Shown here: positions 45,026 through 56,821 of the stretch, piece by piece
Position numbering within the stretch: position 1 is the stretch's first letter
How the letters are laid out: the number at the start of each line of letters is the position of its first letter
Origin: Lichina pygmaea
Lineage: Eukaryota; Ascomycota; Lichinomycetes; Lichinales; Lichinaceae
Direction: 5' to 3'
DNA length: 64,000 nucleotides
Assembly: GCA_963422465.1 (NCBI GenBank)
Contig: OY730170.1
Span: 3,572,379 to 3,636,378 of the forward strand
The notes under the pieces: model-generated
What the model saw: only the letters and a program-made list of their open reading frames with translations
Told to the model about the DNA's origin: nothing
Database searches by the model: none
Translations under genes and position numbers: made by a program

Positions 45026-45401
45026 GGACTCCTCGGCAGGGCTATGCGGCCGTGCCGCGGCCTTGCGGTAACCCGATTGGAAGGCTGGATGGTTCTCGCG
45101 AGACCATTTCTCCTTGGGCGGCGGTGGTGGCAGCGACGCTTGCTTCGGTCGTTCCGGAGCTGAGGCGGGCTTTAGCTCTGCGATGGCCGATTCGGTGAGG
45201 GAAATGACTTCTTCAAGCTCGGCCTTGAGGTTCTGTAGCTCCGTGTTGTCCGGGTCCGCCTGCAAGCCGGACTGCACCGTTTCGAGCTGCAGAGGTTGTC
45301 CGACGATCAGCGCTCAGCCACGGAGAGCCTGTGGCTATTCCACGAACCTGAAGCCTATACTCCTTGAGGTCATGCTCGAGCGTCGTCAGCTCGCTCGCCA
45401 T
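44274..45401 (-). CDS. SPF30: Tudor-domain splicing factor Spf30 (SMNDC1)
   Basis: Spf30/SMNDC1 binds methylarginine on spliceosome proteins through a Tudor domain and helps tri-snRNP join the prespliceosome in the nucleus. Three exons are inferred: 45401-45348, 45286-44488 and 44365-44274, giving 314 residues. The N-terminus is a coiled coil (MASELTTLEHDLKEYRLQ, LETVQSGLQADPDNTELQNL). The Tudor domain reads YAVNDTVLAKWVSGDNAFYP, then ARITSI and YAVTFKNYGTTETLSAKDLK. The C-terminus keeps SKWQDFTTKGKS, KKDSMFRTPEGIHGRVGFTG and SGQQMRKD of the family. Directly before the Tudor domain stands a run of 14 Thr, encoded by a pure ACG repeat. The gene is divergent from the YAP1-like gene with about 1 kb between the starts. 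Confidence 0.88.
44982..45024. repeat. (GTC)n trinucleotide repeat coding poly-Thr in SPF30
   Basis: About 14 perfect units of gtc on the plus strand. They read as ACG on the coding strand and encode 14 Thr just before the Tudor domain. The repeat is pure, so its length probably varies between strains. Confidence 0.9.
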
Positions 45402-46456
45402 CCCGAGACTCTGCTCCGTGCCAAGACGGAATTATCTTTGAGGGGGCAATGGGGAACGTAGTGGACGAGTGGTGACGGTACGTCAACAACTGCGCCACAG
45501 TCGAGGACGTACGAGTATAGTACCAGAATGTCGAGAACTTGTTATCACGTGATGAACCTCAGCCTCGAGGATGAGTCAGCTCGCAGACAGCTTGGCACGA
45601 ATACGCCTCCAGTGCAGTAAGTATCCTCCTACATTCGTGCTGTACTTATCGAAGTGCTTCTGAGATATTTTTGGCAGTGTGCCAGGCCTATGCCTCTGAG
45701 ACAGTACTTGCCACAAGTGCCGTAGTAAGTACTGATACTCCCCACGTTTGTCATCTGCCAAAACAACGACCCCTCCTTCGGTCGTGCCGATACGTAAGGG
45801 AAGGAAAGAAAAGTGTCGCGGGTGCTTTGGTTGGGTTCCGTCTCACGAATACTGACGGTCGACCCACCGCGATAACCCCCGGTCTAGGCCGAGCCCCAGA
45901 AAGCAGCTGGATGCCCCACCAGTGCCCACCGTGCCCACTAACAGATACTGTATGGCGCCCTAAAATCAACATCGAATAGTGACGAACGGCTGCCCTCTCA
46001 CAAGGCAGACAGTACGTACGTACGTATGTACTCCGCACGTATGTACGTATTACTGCGTTCGTCCGTCCTTGAACGTCTTGAGTGAGTGAGGATGAACGCA
46101 TGATTTCATCGCCTGGCTCATTGAATTGACATCTTCACCCAACCTCACCGCCGCCCAGCCCCCCCTTGGAGACCCGCAGTCGAGCTGTACGGTACTGCTT
46201 TTCGATCGCGAACTACTGGTGCGTACGTACGTCACGGCTGACATCGACGGCAGGTCCGGCTCCTCTTCGACTTCGCACATCTACGGACCAGTGATTTGGT
46301 GGCTGCTTGGAGCCTCGTCGCACCGCCCGCAATTGACCTCGTCACTTATCTCGAAGCATAAGTGCCTACCACACCTCCGACAGCCAGCCAGGCCCTGCAA
46401 GGACAGATTGACTCCTTCCCTTCTCTGATAGAGAGCCTGCTGCCACGGACACTCGT
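45402..46456. other. divergent promoter region, SPF30 and YAP1-like gene
   Basis: No gene was recognised. It contains a dense cluster of GTAC/TACGTA palindromes at 46010-46050 and another at 46216-46232, and so may carry regulatory sites for either gene. Confidence 0.45.
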
Positions 46457-48820
46457 TTGAAGCATCCAGATCGAGCACTGGTGATTGACGCCCCGCCGAG
46501 TACTCTAGCGGCAGGGGCCGCTGTCGAGCTCATCATGATGGGGACCACCGCCCGTACCGGAGCTCGGGACCCTGATCATTACCTTTCCCCAGACGAGAAG
46601 GACTTGCTAGTTGCGGCGCTGGTGTCGAACTCGCCCAGAAAAGGGGCCAGTCTCTCAAAGGCGCTGAACCGGCCGGCGCCGTTGAGCCCGACTTCTGCCA
46701 CGCAGCTTGAGCGTCCACAGCCGCCTCCGGTGACGGCCGAAGACGCGCGCCCCAAGGACGTATCTGAGACCAAGCTATCGGCGGCAGCGTCGTCGCTGAA
46801 TGACTTTGGTCTCGACGATCCTTCGTTGGCGGACTTTGGCTTGAATCTTGAGTTCGACGACTCTTTCAACTTCGACATGAGTGCCGAATTTGGAGAGGGG
46901 CAGCAAGATGGCGCGGCCGACGCCGACGACGTGGAGGACGGTGATGACGGACCGGGTGCCACCCCGGCAGCCGAGCACGAGGGCGACATTCACGACAAGC
47001 GCAAGAACCCGGGCGATGATACCGCCGAGGTCGACGGTAGCGCCAAGCGGAGGGAAAGCGTGGGAAAGGTGCTGAAGAAACCCGGCCGGAAGCCGTTGAC
47101 TTCGGAGCCGACGACGGTGGGTCATCCTTGAGCCTCCCAGCATCCACCCCGCCCCGACGACAGCGACATGGGGACCCTCGGCGCTTGCGCTGCTACCGTC
47201 TGTTGCTGACAGGGACGACCCGACGCGCAGAAACGAAAAGCGCAGAACCGGGCCGCGCAGAGGGCGTTCCGCGAACGGAAGGAGAAACACCTCCGAGATC
47301 TGGAGACGAAGGTGGAGGATCTCGTGAAGGCGTCCGAGTCGGCGAATCACGAGAACGGCCTGCTGCGAGCGCAGGTGACGCGCTTGCAGGAGGAGATCAG
47401 GGAATACCGGAGGAGGATGTCGACGAGCTCGATGCTGGGGAGCCACTTGCCCTCGGATTACGCCCCCACCTTCGGCCGCAAATCCAGCGATGCCAACATC
47501 ATCGGAGGCTTTGACTTTGACTTTGCCGAGTTCGGTGGCCCACAGGCTTCTGAGCCCTACGTCGGTGGTGCCTTGGCCGGAGCCGGTCGCGCGAGCGGAG
47601 CCGCATCACAGATGGCCCCCTCGGTTGCGCCGTCGGCGTCGCGGACGCCTCCGCAGCAGCCGGCTTCCAAGAGCGCCACTCCCGAAACGGGACTCCGACC
47701 GAGCATCAAACGCGAGCCGTCCTCCTCGTCCTCCGCGACCGCGACCGCGACCAGACCCGGCGGCACCGGGCCCACGGCTGGTGTCGCGAGCGCCATTGGC
47801 ATGTCGGCCATCGGCGGTTTCCCCCACGCTGGCGCCTCGTCGGCCACAGAATACTTCCAACCGGCTACGGTCGGCCGCGATGCCGGCGTGGACCAGCGTC
47901 GATCTGGTCGTGGCTCGATCGCCCGGGGACCGATCAATCCGTCCCTCTCGGCCTCGGCATCTCCGTCGGCCTCTTCGGTATCGCATCACGCAGCAGGCTC
48001 GTCGGCGGGCACGTCGCCTTCGTCGTACGTCAATTCACCCGCCAACGCCAAGGGCATGGACCCACCCGCAACGACGATGCGTGGAGAGTCCTCCGCTCAA
48101 CCAAGCCAAGGTAACGGAGACCACAGACATGTTCTCCTCGTATGCTGACGGCCCTTGGCACAGATGCCACCACGCACGCCGCCTATCAGACGCTCGAGAG
48201 CCTGGTTCCGGCTTCGGGCCATCCCATCGGCCTCGTCAACGGGATCGACTGGCTGGCGCAACAGAACGGCGGCCAATTCGATCCGGTGCTCTTTGGTGAC
48301 TACCGCGAGCCACAGGAGGCCATCACGTCCGGGGACTATGGATTCTTCGGCGACTCCTTTCCCCGGTACGATTTCGGCGGCCCGTTGAACGGAGGGTACC
48401 CGCCGAGCCAGACGTCGACCAAGATCACGGCGCACCACCAGGAGGTTGCAGAGCATCCGCCCGCGCATGCCAAGCCGGCCATGACGGCCGAGGAACAGTC
48501 CAAGGTGGAGGTCAACTGCGACACGCTCTGGTCAGCACGACCCAGCCTCTTCTCCCTTCCGATTCCTGTCTCCCCATCACGCGTACCCGCCGAATGTATC
48601 TTTCTGGCCATGGCAGAAGCTGACCTGCCCTGCTCTTCCCAGGAACCACATACAAAACAACCATCAGTTCCGCTCGGGCGAGCTAGACATCGATAGTCTG
48701 TGCGCCGACCTTCAAAAGAAGGCCGTCTGTTCCGAAACGGGTATCCCCATCGATCAGCCGTTGGTAGACGCGCTCCTCGCCAAGTTTTCGAACACCGAAC
48801 AGGCTCGACTGTTGAAGTGA
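46457..48820 (+). CDS. YAP1/PAP1-like bZIP transcription factor
   Basis: AP-1-like bZIP factors of this type enter the nucleus upon oxidative stress and turn on antioxidant genes. Four exons are inferred: 46457-47116, 47213-48110, 48164-48530 and 48643-48820, giving 700 residues. An acidic N-terminal region (FGLNLEFDDSFNFDMSAEFG) precedes the basic region KRKAQNRAAQRAFRERKEKH and a leucine zipper (LETKVEDLVKASESANHENG, LLRAQVTRLQEEI). The middle is Ser/Ala/Gly-rich. The C-terminus matches the cysteine-rich domain: NCDTLWNHIQ, LDIDSLCADLQKKAVCSETG. Only these three Cys occur in the whole protein, so the usual middle cysteine cluster (n-CRD) is missing. Later in-frame ATGs at 46535 and 46538 are possible starts. 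Confidence 0.85.
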
Positions 48821-50514
48821 GCCCGCTCACCGACTCGAACCTCTTCTCTCTCATCCTCTCTCTCGCTCTCGCCTTGTTCGCAAACGAAGGTGACTCCACC
48901 GACACGCCTGAGCGCACGCGACTACGCCACTTTGCTACTTGCAGGAGCGGCGGTAAGCCGCATCCACAGCAGCATCAACAGCAGAGACGGCTCCTTGGAG
49001 GGAGAGCCAAGCCGGGACGAAGGCATGATGATTCTTGAAAAGGTCGACGGACCTCTGTCTCCATTTGGCCAGGGGGAGGCGAGAGAAGCAGGGAAAAGGT
49101 ATATATCTCTTACTCGGCAGCCAAGGACGCAGGGAGGAGTCGAGGGAGCAACAGTCATGACTCTGTTGATGATGATGGATGATATTTGGTTTTCAATCTT
49201 TCGAGTTTCCCTCCAAATATACTCGGGTCTGCCCGAGGGGTTTTCTTTCCGTTTCGACTGACGCTGATTTACCGCACCGGGTCAAGGAGGGTTGAGGGAA
49301 TTGTATAGCACTGTTTTAGGTATATCGTTCGACCGTCCTCTCTACTCACCACTCCTCACTCACTACTCGTCACTCACCACTCGCACATCTACCTGTGACC
49401 CTTTATACTCTGTGCACAAACGATCATTCCTTCATGCTCTCCATCTCTCTCTCTCTGAACGCCTCTTCTCTTGATGCAATAGTGCTTCTCTCTTCAAATG
49501 CTACTTCTCTCGATGCAACGACAGCGTATTCCTTTTCACGTGCGGCAACAGTACAGTATCATCATACTTCTATGATACTTTCATGGAACCACAAGCTGTT
49601 CTTGATCCTCAGACTCGATTGAAGATAGTTTTTGATTGTATCTCCTTGCCGTCTCCCCAGTGTCCTCATTGTTCTCAGCGCCCTTGATGTCCACAGCGTC
49701 CTCGGCGTCTTCGATGTCTTGGCGTCTTCAATGTTCCTGGATATGTATCGAATCCTTTTCAGTCGGAAGACCCGCGAACCGGCGACTGGGATAGCAATAG
49801 AGCAGAGCGCACAGAGCACAGAGCACACAACATTCTGCCAGGACGATATACAATAAACCCAAGCGGCAATTGCCTATGAAGTAAGATTGATGACCGTAAG
49901 TACAGTACAGTGGCACAGCACTACACAACACAGCAACATCTAACAACATCCAGTAAAATCCAGCAAGCTAGACACAGAAACAGTCAAGCTCTATCAAATG
50001 TATTCAAAGACGACATACATAGCCTCAATAGTCATGTAGACAACCGCAGAGGAAACACTATACCACACGGACCCGAGCCATCACTCTGAGAGGCATACGT
50101 TAGTTTCGGCTCTCGGCTATCTTACTGTATCGAAACAAGGCGCTGGCTTTCACGATTGTGTATACGGAAGGATGTTGCGCTGTTTTGATAGCTGTGATGG
50201 ACATGAACATGTGCGTGTAAGAGGCGTATGGAAGTAGCGTACTGTACAGGAGCTGCGCTCTAGCGGTACCAGTAGTTATGTGCTCTGGCTTCACTGTTAC
50301 TGGTACGTACGTACTGGTACATACGGTATCTCTTTGACTGGAGCTGTACAGTAAGATGGGCAGAGGATTCAACAAATCCGGGGAGACCAGAGGACTGTAA
50401 CAAATAAAGCCGGTGGAAAGAGAGAGAGAGTGTGTGTGTGTGTGTGCTGATCTCGTAGGAGAAGATAGTACATGCTGCCGTGCCGAGTAAAACATGAAGA
50501 ACGACATGCAGAGA
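48821..50514. other. spacer between the YAP1-like gene and RAD4
   Basis: Two genes converge on this 1.7 kb. No gene was recognised. It contains tccttctctctctc-type low complexity (49440-49480), cagcgtcctc-type repeats (49690-49730), a GTAC cluster (50302-50320), and a (GT)n run at 50426-50446. Confidence 0.45.
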
Positions 50515-53500
50515 CTAATCGCTCAAGAGCCAGTCAGGCTCGGCGTCGTCGTCGTCCGGATCGTGCGAGATTAGAGAGGTTTCATCATCATCTCCCTCTT
50601 CCTTTTCCTCTTCCCTTCCTTCTTCCCCTCTGTTGCCAACATCATCGTCGTCGTGGCCAAGGACTTTGTCGTCCTCCTCGCGGAGGCGTCCTGGTGATTG
50701 AACGGCCGCCTGCAAGTTGGCGTGATGGCGGCGTGGGGATCGAGAGCCGGACGCAGACGGAGAGGCGAGCGGAGACTTGAGTGGAGATGCAGATGGAGGT
50801 GCAGATGTGAGTGCTAATGTGGGTGAGAACGTGGATGTCTTCTCGGGAACTGGATCACATGGGTCATTTGCTGTGGCACGAGAGGGGCTTCGAGATGGAA
50901 GCGAGGAAGACGGATGAGCAGGAAGATGTGGACTGCATGAGTTGGGATGAGAAAGGATGGTGGTGAACCCGGGGGCAGGAGGTGACTGAGCAGACATTGC
51001 ATCGTTGTCATCGCCGTTGTCGTCGTCTGGGGGGAGAAACCCTCCACCTCCTGCTGCGTGTTCGTCGTTCAGTGTCGCGGCATCTCGATAGCCTTTTGCG
51101 GAGCCTTCGTACAAGAATCGTCCAGCAGTCGGTTCGGCTGCACCATCGGTCTGAGCGTCCTCGATCAAGAATCCACCTCCTTCTCCCTCGCCGCCGCCGC
51201 CATCACCCTCGTCTTGTGCATCTTGGCCGGTCGTCTCTCCAATCATACGCAGATCCTGCATAAGCCCGCCACGAACCCGCCGGCCGTCGGGATGATCATG
51301 CTCATCGACCTCGACATCAGTATCCTCTCCACCACCACCATGATCGACATCCTCATTGTCGTCGTAGTATTTTCCCACGCGCTCGTGAATCCTGAGGGCG
51401 ACCAAAAAACGCCTCCACATCCTCAAACAGTCGACGCTAGACTCGAGCGCCTCGGCCTCGGCTTCCTGCTCGCGCAGACCTTGGATGACGGCTTCGATCG
51501 CCGCTCCGTACTCGGACGCCGTCACGATGCCTTTGATTACCGGCGTGCCGCTGCGTCCGCGGAAATCAAAGCCCGTGACGGCGTCGGCAAAGTCGATCCC
51601 CAAAAGCCGTGCAGCAATGTTGGCTTCATGGTCTGGAACACCCACGGTGAAGTCAGAGAAATCGTTCTCCACGCTGGGAAGTGGGTATTGTGGCCAGGAA
51701 GCTGGATCGATGGGAGATGCGACCGGTGGGGGAAGCAATACATGGTAGGTGCACACCCCCTTTGGGAATCATGCTAGGCACAAAGACATCAAGATTCCCA
51801 TAAGTGTTCCTCGGTACGCGGCCGTTGACGATCGGCGGCGCTTCGTATGGCGTTGTCTGAAACTCTGCATAGAGACCTTTCTCGGCACGCTCTTCCTGGT
51901 CACTGGCGTCCGACCTTTGCGCTTGGTTCGGACCACTACTTCTGTTCTTGTTGCCCCGTCGAGGCGGTAACGACCACTTCAGCGGTTGCTCCCCGGCCTA
52001 CACAGTTTATTTGGTTCCTCGTCAGTAACTCTCTCAATATAACGTCCCGCGCAGGCATCGAACGTCTCGACATGGACCGCCGGGAATTGAGATGGATCTA
52101 CCTTGACGTCACGCCCGAGTCGATACCAGCTATTGGCCGGCCTCACGACATGCACGTCCCGACGCCGGTATAAGGGTTCAAGTGCTTTGGATGCCGGGCT
52201 CGTCTTCGTCGTCTTCGTCGTCGATGACGCCGACGACTTGCCCACTGCGACCTTGCCAACCTCGTTCCTGGGATGAATCACTTGATTTCGTCTCAAATGC
52301 CGCTCGAGCACATATAAGGGGTGGTCCTTGAAGTCCTGAACATTCCGCGGCATCGGCTCCTGGGCCTCCAGCGCCGCGAACTCGGCACTTTCGACCTGAT
52401 CACGATGCTGGTCATATACACTTCCATGTTAGCCGCTTGCTGTCCCTGAGCATGCTCGACTCAATGCTTGATTAGACACGCTTACCAGGACGTGTCCCCT
52501 ATCAAAAAACCTCATCGTCCCTGTCCACCATTCGTCCCCTGCTGCGGTGCACTCGACCCTCGACTTTCTCGTCTTGGCGTTGAATGCCTTGGTGTACCGC
52601 CTGGTCACGTCTCGCGCCACTCCGTCGGCCTCGAAGGCCACGACGTAGCTCATGCAATTCTCCAGATCGCTGGCAGGCGGTTCCATCTTCAGCGGGTTTC
52701 CGACGGTCTTGGTCACCAGCGGGTCCACAGGTATCCATTTCTGCAGCGCGGCATTAAAGGCCTCGACCCAGTACACGGGATATTGAGATTCTCTGATAAA
52801 CTTGCGCCTGGGAGCTTATGCATTGCCTGGCTTAGCATCTACTGTAGCTAGCATGGGCTTCGAGATCCACTAGCATACCTGCGTCCACGGGCGCCCTGCC
52901 TGGGTCCATTCCTCTGGGACCCGTACCAAAACTGGGCTGTCCGAGTCGCCTTGCGACCTTTGGCACCAGCGGTTGAGGGCTGTCGGGGTCAAGGCAGAAG
53001 CTCGACGTCGCCTGATCACTACTGACTGGGTATGCAGTGCTTGGAGACACGTCGACGGGACTGGCGACTCCCCGAAGATGGCCTGAGGTCATCATAGCAA
53101 CTGATTGCTGCAAGATTGGGCCCTTGACGGCTTGCGTCGTAAAAGGAAGTGCTTGAAGTGAGCATACCAATCGCGTCTTTACTCCGACGGCACGCAGAAG
53201 AGCGCAGAATAGCTGGGCTCCAACATCCCTCGAAGCTTTCAGCTCACGGGCGAGCCGTAGGAACCCAGCTTTTTCTAAAGGAGGATCAATGTCATCTGGA
53301 AGAGACAGCTGTGACAAATTAAAGTCAGCACATGAATTGTAGATGTCTTCCGATGAGCCATTGTAAGCGCTACACTGAAAACTCACGTTATCTACATCAC
53401 TGGTTCTTAATGACCAGTGCGGCCTCCGTAGGCCCCTAGCCGTCTTCATGAACTTCCCTTTCCAAGCTTCACTCGCTTGAGAGAGGCCATCAATGAATGA

Positions 53501-54173
53501 ACGTGAGCTTTGGAACTGAGAGAAATTTGGATCCGGATTGAAATATGACAGTGTACGGTCTGGCAAAATAGGTCTCAGTGCAGCCTATCTTCCCCAGTTA
53601 GCCACGGCTGGAAACCTTTTGCTGAGCTCTCATGTTGCAAGGACGAACCTGAAGCTCATTGTCGTTACACCATCCATTGCGAAGTTGAACGTGAGCGAGC
53701 ATACAGAGGAGATGCATTTGGTGTACATTTAATCTCAGCTTACGCTGCGCTGCATTAGGAATCGCATTCCTAGGTCTGCTGCCACGAGTCTTCTTTGGTT
53801 CGCTTTCGTCAAGAACAATCTCCAGGCCATCCGCGTCCAATTCTTCCTTCAGATCCTGATAAGCAGCCAGCTCGACGTCTTCCCAACCAACGTCGGACTC
53901 TGCAGAAGATTCTGATTCGATGACGGGACTTTGACACGGAAAGAACTTTTGTCGGGTCGTTATTTCGACTTCAGGGTTGGCGGACACTTCCTCAATGGGC
54001 TTCTCCTCGGGACGGCTGTTGGCTACCCTCCTCCTCTTCCTTGCTCGGCCATCATCGCTGGTATGGCTTGCAGTGGCTGAGGCTTCAGCTTCCACTTCGG
54101 CAAGGAGCTCTCTGTACACTTCGGGAACAGCATCTTCATCCTTACGACGCTTTGGTCTGCCTGATCGAGCCAT
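50515..54173 (-). CDS. RAD4: nucleotide excision repair protein Rad4 (XPC)
   Basis: Rad4/XPC recognises helix-distorting DNA damage with Rad23 and opens nucleotide excision repair. Seven exons are inferred: 54173-53649, 53584-53387, 53308-52879, 52790-52486, 52407-52102, 51997-51742 and 51632-50515, giving 1045 residues. The transglutaminase-like domain shows GAQLFCALLRAVGVKTRLVC, YPVYWVEAFNAALQKWIPVD and ENCMSYVVAFE. The DNA-binding BHD1-3 region shows MPRNVQDFKDHPLYVLERHL, NGRVPRNTYGNLDVFVPSMI and AARLLGIDFADAVTGFDF. The C-terminus is a long acidic, disordered tail. The second intron (53386-53309) keeps the frame open if retained, so an isoform with 26 extra residues is possible. The gene is divergent from the unrecognised gene at 54502. 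Confidence 0.9.
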
Positions 54174-54501
54174 AATACGCGGAGCTCTGGCCTATCTTCA
54201 AGACCGGCCAGGAGTTGCTGAATAGACCTCGATGACGTTAAGTCGCTGATAGAAGACCGTATCTACTCCGAATTTAGCCGTAAGTCTCTTGCGTATCCTC
54301 CAGAAGCTTCTCAAACGCTGGGCCAAATATCAGAGATCGTCGCGTTGATGCCAGCATGAGTGCTACGTCGAATCCGCCGTCAATAGGCGGACGATGACTA
54401 ATGTAGACGTGGTCTACGTACCGTCCCGTTGAGTTGCTTATGTAATGCGCGACCCCATAACGCGTCTTCCAAGGGTCTCTTGAACTCTTGGTACCCCTCC
54501 A

Positions 54502-56283
54502 GTGCCCTCCTGCCCTCGGACCCTATTCCACTTGAGAGAGCCACTCCGGGAGATGGCAAGGCTATCCATTGATCGAGCTGCCGTACCAGCTCGTAGGGAG
54601 TCTCGATCCTCCAGGAGGAGGGCACCCGTACGTTCAGCGAGACTCCGGGGCTCCAGCCAACAGACACTTACGCAGATCGACTTTGTTCGATACCTGCCCA
54701 CCGAAGATGTGGGCCTCGAGTTCGACGATGCAATGGAGTCTCCAGAACCCAAGAGGAGACGAGGAGTTTTTCTCACACCTCATGCTAGAGAGCCTCGGCA
54801 TTCAGCGGCTCAGGCTGTGAGAGCAATCGAGGAACGCCCTACCGAAAGGCCTGCTCAGGGGTCCAAGTTGCCCGGAGACAGAATCAAAGACGAAATCCCA
54901 TCGACGCCTCCGCCTGGGTGCGAAAGCGATGATTCGACGCAAGTACCGGCAACACGATTGCTGGCAACCGAACTGAAAGCCAACCGGTCACCGCTTCGGG
55001 AAAGCTCAGTCAACATCCAGGCCAACCGGACTACTCAAGCACGTCAAGTCCGAGATACCGGGATCGGGAAAAGACATCCGCGCCACGAAGTAAGAGAGAG
55101 CTGTGCAGGGCTGGCCGAATCTCTTCCGAAGGAGTCTTCTTCTCGAGTTGAAGATCGTCGACCGGCTGGTATTCGCCATGAAAGTACCGCATCGAACGAG
55201 CAAGCCCCGACGCGGTCAATCGGTCAAAATATCAGACGTCGCAGAGATAAGAATCTGTATGACGGCGACACTCCGACTTTCACGGAACAAAAAGAAGTAG
55301 CTCAAAAGGCTACTCTCAAGCACCATGGACGGATGGAAGTTCGGGATTCTGAAGAGGAGTCAAGCGAGGAGGAAATCTCGTCTGAACCACGTACCCCGGC
55401 CGTTCGACCAGCGGCGCCCTTGTCTTCCACGTTTTACCTTGCCGCAGGGAGGCAATCTAGCTGCGATCCTGGTTCGAGGGACGGTCAGACAGTGGAGAGG
55501 GATTGCACCGTCGGAAGGGCTCCTTTACCAGTGGCGGTCACCCCTCTCGTGGAGGTCAACTCTCCTACATCGGATGTCCAGCCACTATCGGAGCCCTCGG
55601 GAGCGCTCGCATGGCCCACAAGTCCTCAAAACATGCCGCTCGATGCTGGAACTTGGGACGACGAAGATCTTTCTCGCTTCATAGACTCTTACGACGAGAC
55701 GGAACCAACCCTCGAACGGCAGACATCTCCATGTCATCAGTCAAATTCTACCGAAAGCCCAAGCGAGCAGTTACACCGCGAGACACTGCAGTCTCAGCAA
55801 TTGGGCCATCTCCCGGGGTCCGAAGCGTCTCTTTCCAGCCAGTCCAACGAAGACCTGAAGCAAAGCCAGTCCGATGACGCCCAAGATGTAGACGATCTAG
55901 ACGATCTAGACGTCGAATCAATCCACTTCTCGAAGCAGTCCTCTTCGCCAACCGCAACACAACGTCACCCACCGACAGGTGACAGGGATGATGTCTATAG
56001 TTCCCCAAAGAGAAATCGGCCGGGAAGCGTCATCGAAGCTGATGTGAACGAGCCCATGGACGTGGACGCTGAAATTATTGGTGAACCCGTCGTCGACGAA
56101 GACCATCTCTTCGATTCTCTCACCGCCAGCCAGCTTCTGCCCGAGACCTTGATGAGAGCTCTCTTGCCGATGCCACCTTCTTCACCGACTCTGGCCGCGA
56201 CGCAGTACACAACACGGGGCACGACGCGGGGCACGACGCAGGGCACAACGCAAGCTGACGGCGCGGAAGAGCTTCAAGGATGA
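54502..56283 (+). CDS. unrecognised acidic, disordered protein, probably nuclear
   Basis: I do not recognise this protein. A single open frame encodes 593 residues. The N-terminal 90 residues look conserved in character: basic RESRSSRRRAPVRSARLR, then SSQQTLTQIDFVRYLPTEDV and a nuclear-localisation-like PEPKRRR. The rest is Ser/Glu/Asp-rich with no globular domain. There are acidic patches (EEESSEEEISSE, DVDDLDDLDVESIHFS), and near the end a more ordered segment (DEDHLFDSLTASQLLPETLM) before a Thr/Arg/Gly repeat (TTRGTTRGTTQGTTQ). The long uninterrupted frame, host-like base use and position opposite RAD4 support a real gene. The start could be the ATG at 54553 (MARLSIDR), or an upstream exon may exist. 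Confidence 0.6.
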   Translation: MPSCPRTLFHLREPLREMARLSIDRAAVPARRESRSSRRRAPVRSARLRGSSQQTLTQIDFVRYLPTEDVGLEFDDAMESPEPKRRRGVFLTPHAREPRHSAAQAVRAIEERPTERPAQGSKLPGDRIKDEIPSTPPPGCESDDSTQVPATRLLATELKANRSPLRESSVNIQANRTTQARQVRDTGIGKRHPRHEVRESCAGLAESLPKESSSRVEDRRPAGIRHESTASNEQAPTRSIGQNIRRRRDKNLYDGDTPTFTEQKEVAQKATLKHHGRMEVRDSEEESSEEEISSEPRTPAVRPAAPLSSTFYLAAGRQSSCDPGSRDGQTVERDCTVGRAPLPVAVTPLVEVNSPTSDVQPLSEPSGALAWPTSPQNMPLDAGTWDDEDLSRFIDSYDETEPTLERQTSPCHQSNSTESPSEQLHRETLQSQQLGHLPGSEASLSSQSNEDLKQSQSDDAQDVDDLDDLDVESIHFSKQSSSPTATQRHPPTGDRDDVYSSPKRNRPGSVIEADVNEPMDVDAEIIGEPVVDEDHLFDSLTASQLLPETLMRALLPMPPSSPTLAATQYTTRGTTRGTTQGTTQADGAEELQG

Positions 56284-56787
56284 ATCCAGGCGTGAGGGCA
56301 TAATTCTGTGTGACGGAAGGCCGAGAGTGACCGAGGAGTGGCGGGGGGTGGGGGAAAGAGGGAGGGATGCGGCATGGTCCCCCCTCCCCGCCAAGCTTCT
56401 GTTGGAGTTTGCTCCAGTCTACCTCACCATAGTGGAGAGCGCGACATTTCGCGCAATCGAAGCTTCCTTTTCCCTTTTACCTTTCTTTCTGGCCACGATC
56501 CTCAACGACGAGCACGAATACGATACGGTGGATCGAAAGGATGAGGATGGGATCCAACGCAACGCCTTTTTTTCGAGTAGGAGGGGTGGTGAGTTCCCTC
56601 TTTCTGGGGGGGGTGGGGTTTGGAGGGGAGTGCGTAGTGCGACCCGCACCCGGTGGGGTGGGATGGGGCAGGGTGGATTTTCGAGGTTTGTTTTTACAGA
56701 GTTGAATATAAAAGCAATACAATCTGTACATGCCTTCACTCTTCGTTGCTCGCTACTGCTGCTCTGCTTGATGCTGCTGCTCTGGTC

Positions 56788-56819
<32 letters not shown>

Positions 56820-56821
<2 letters not shown>

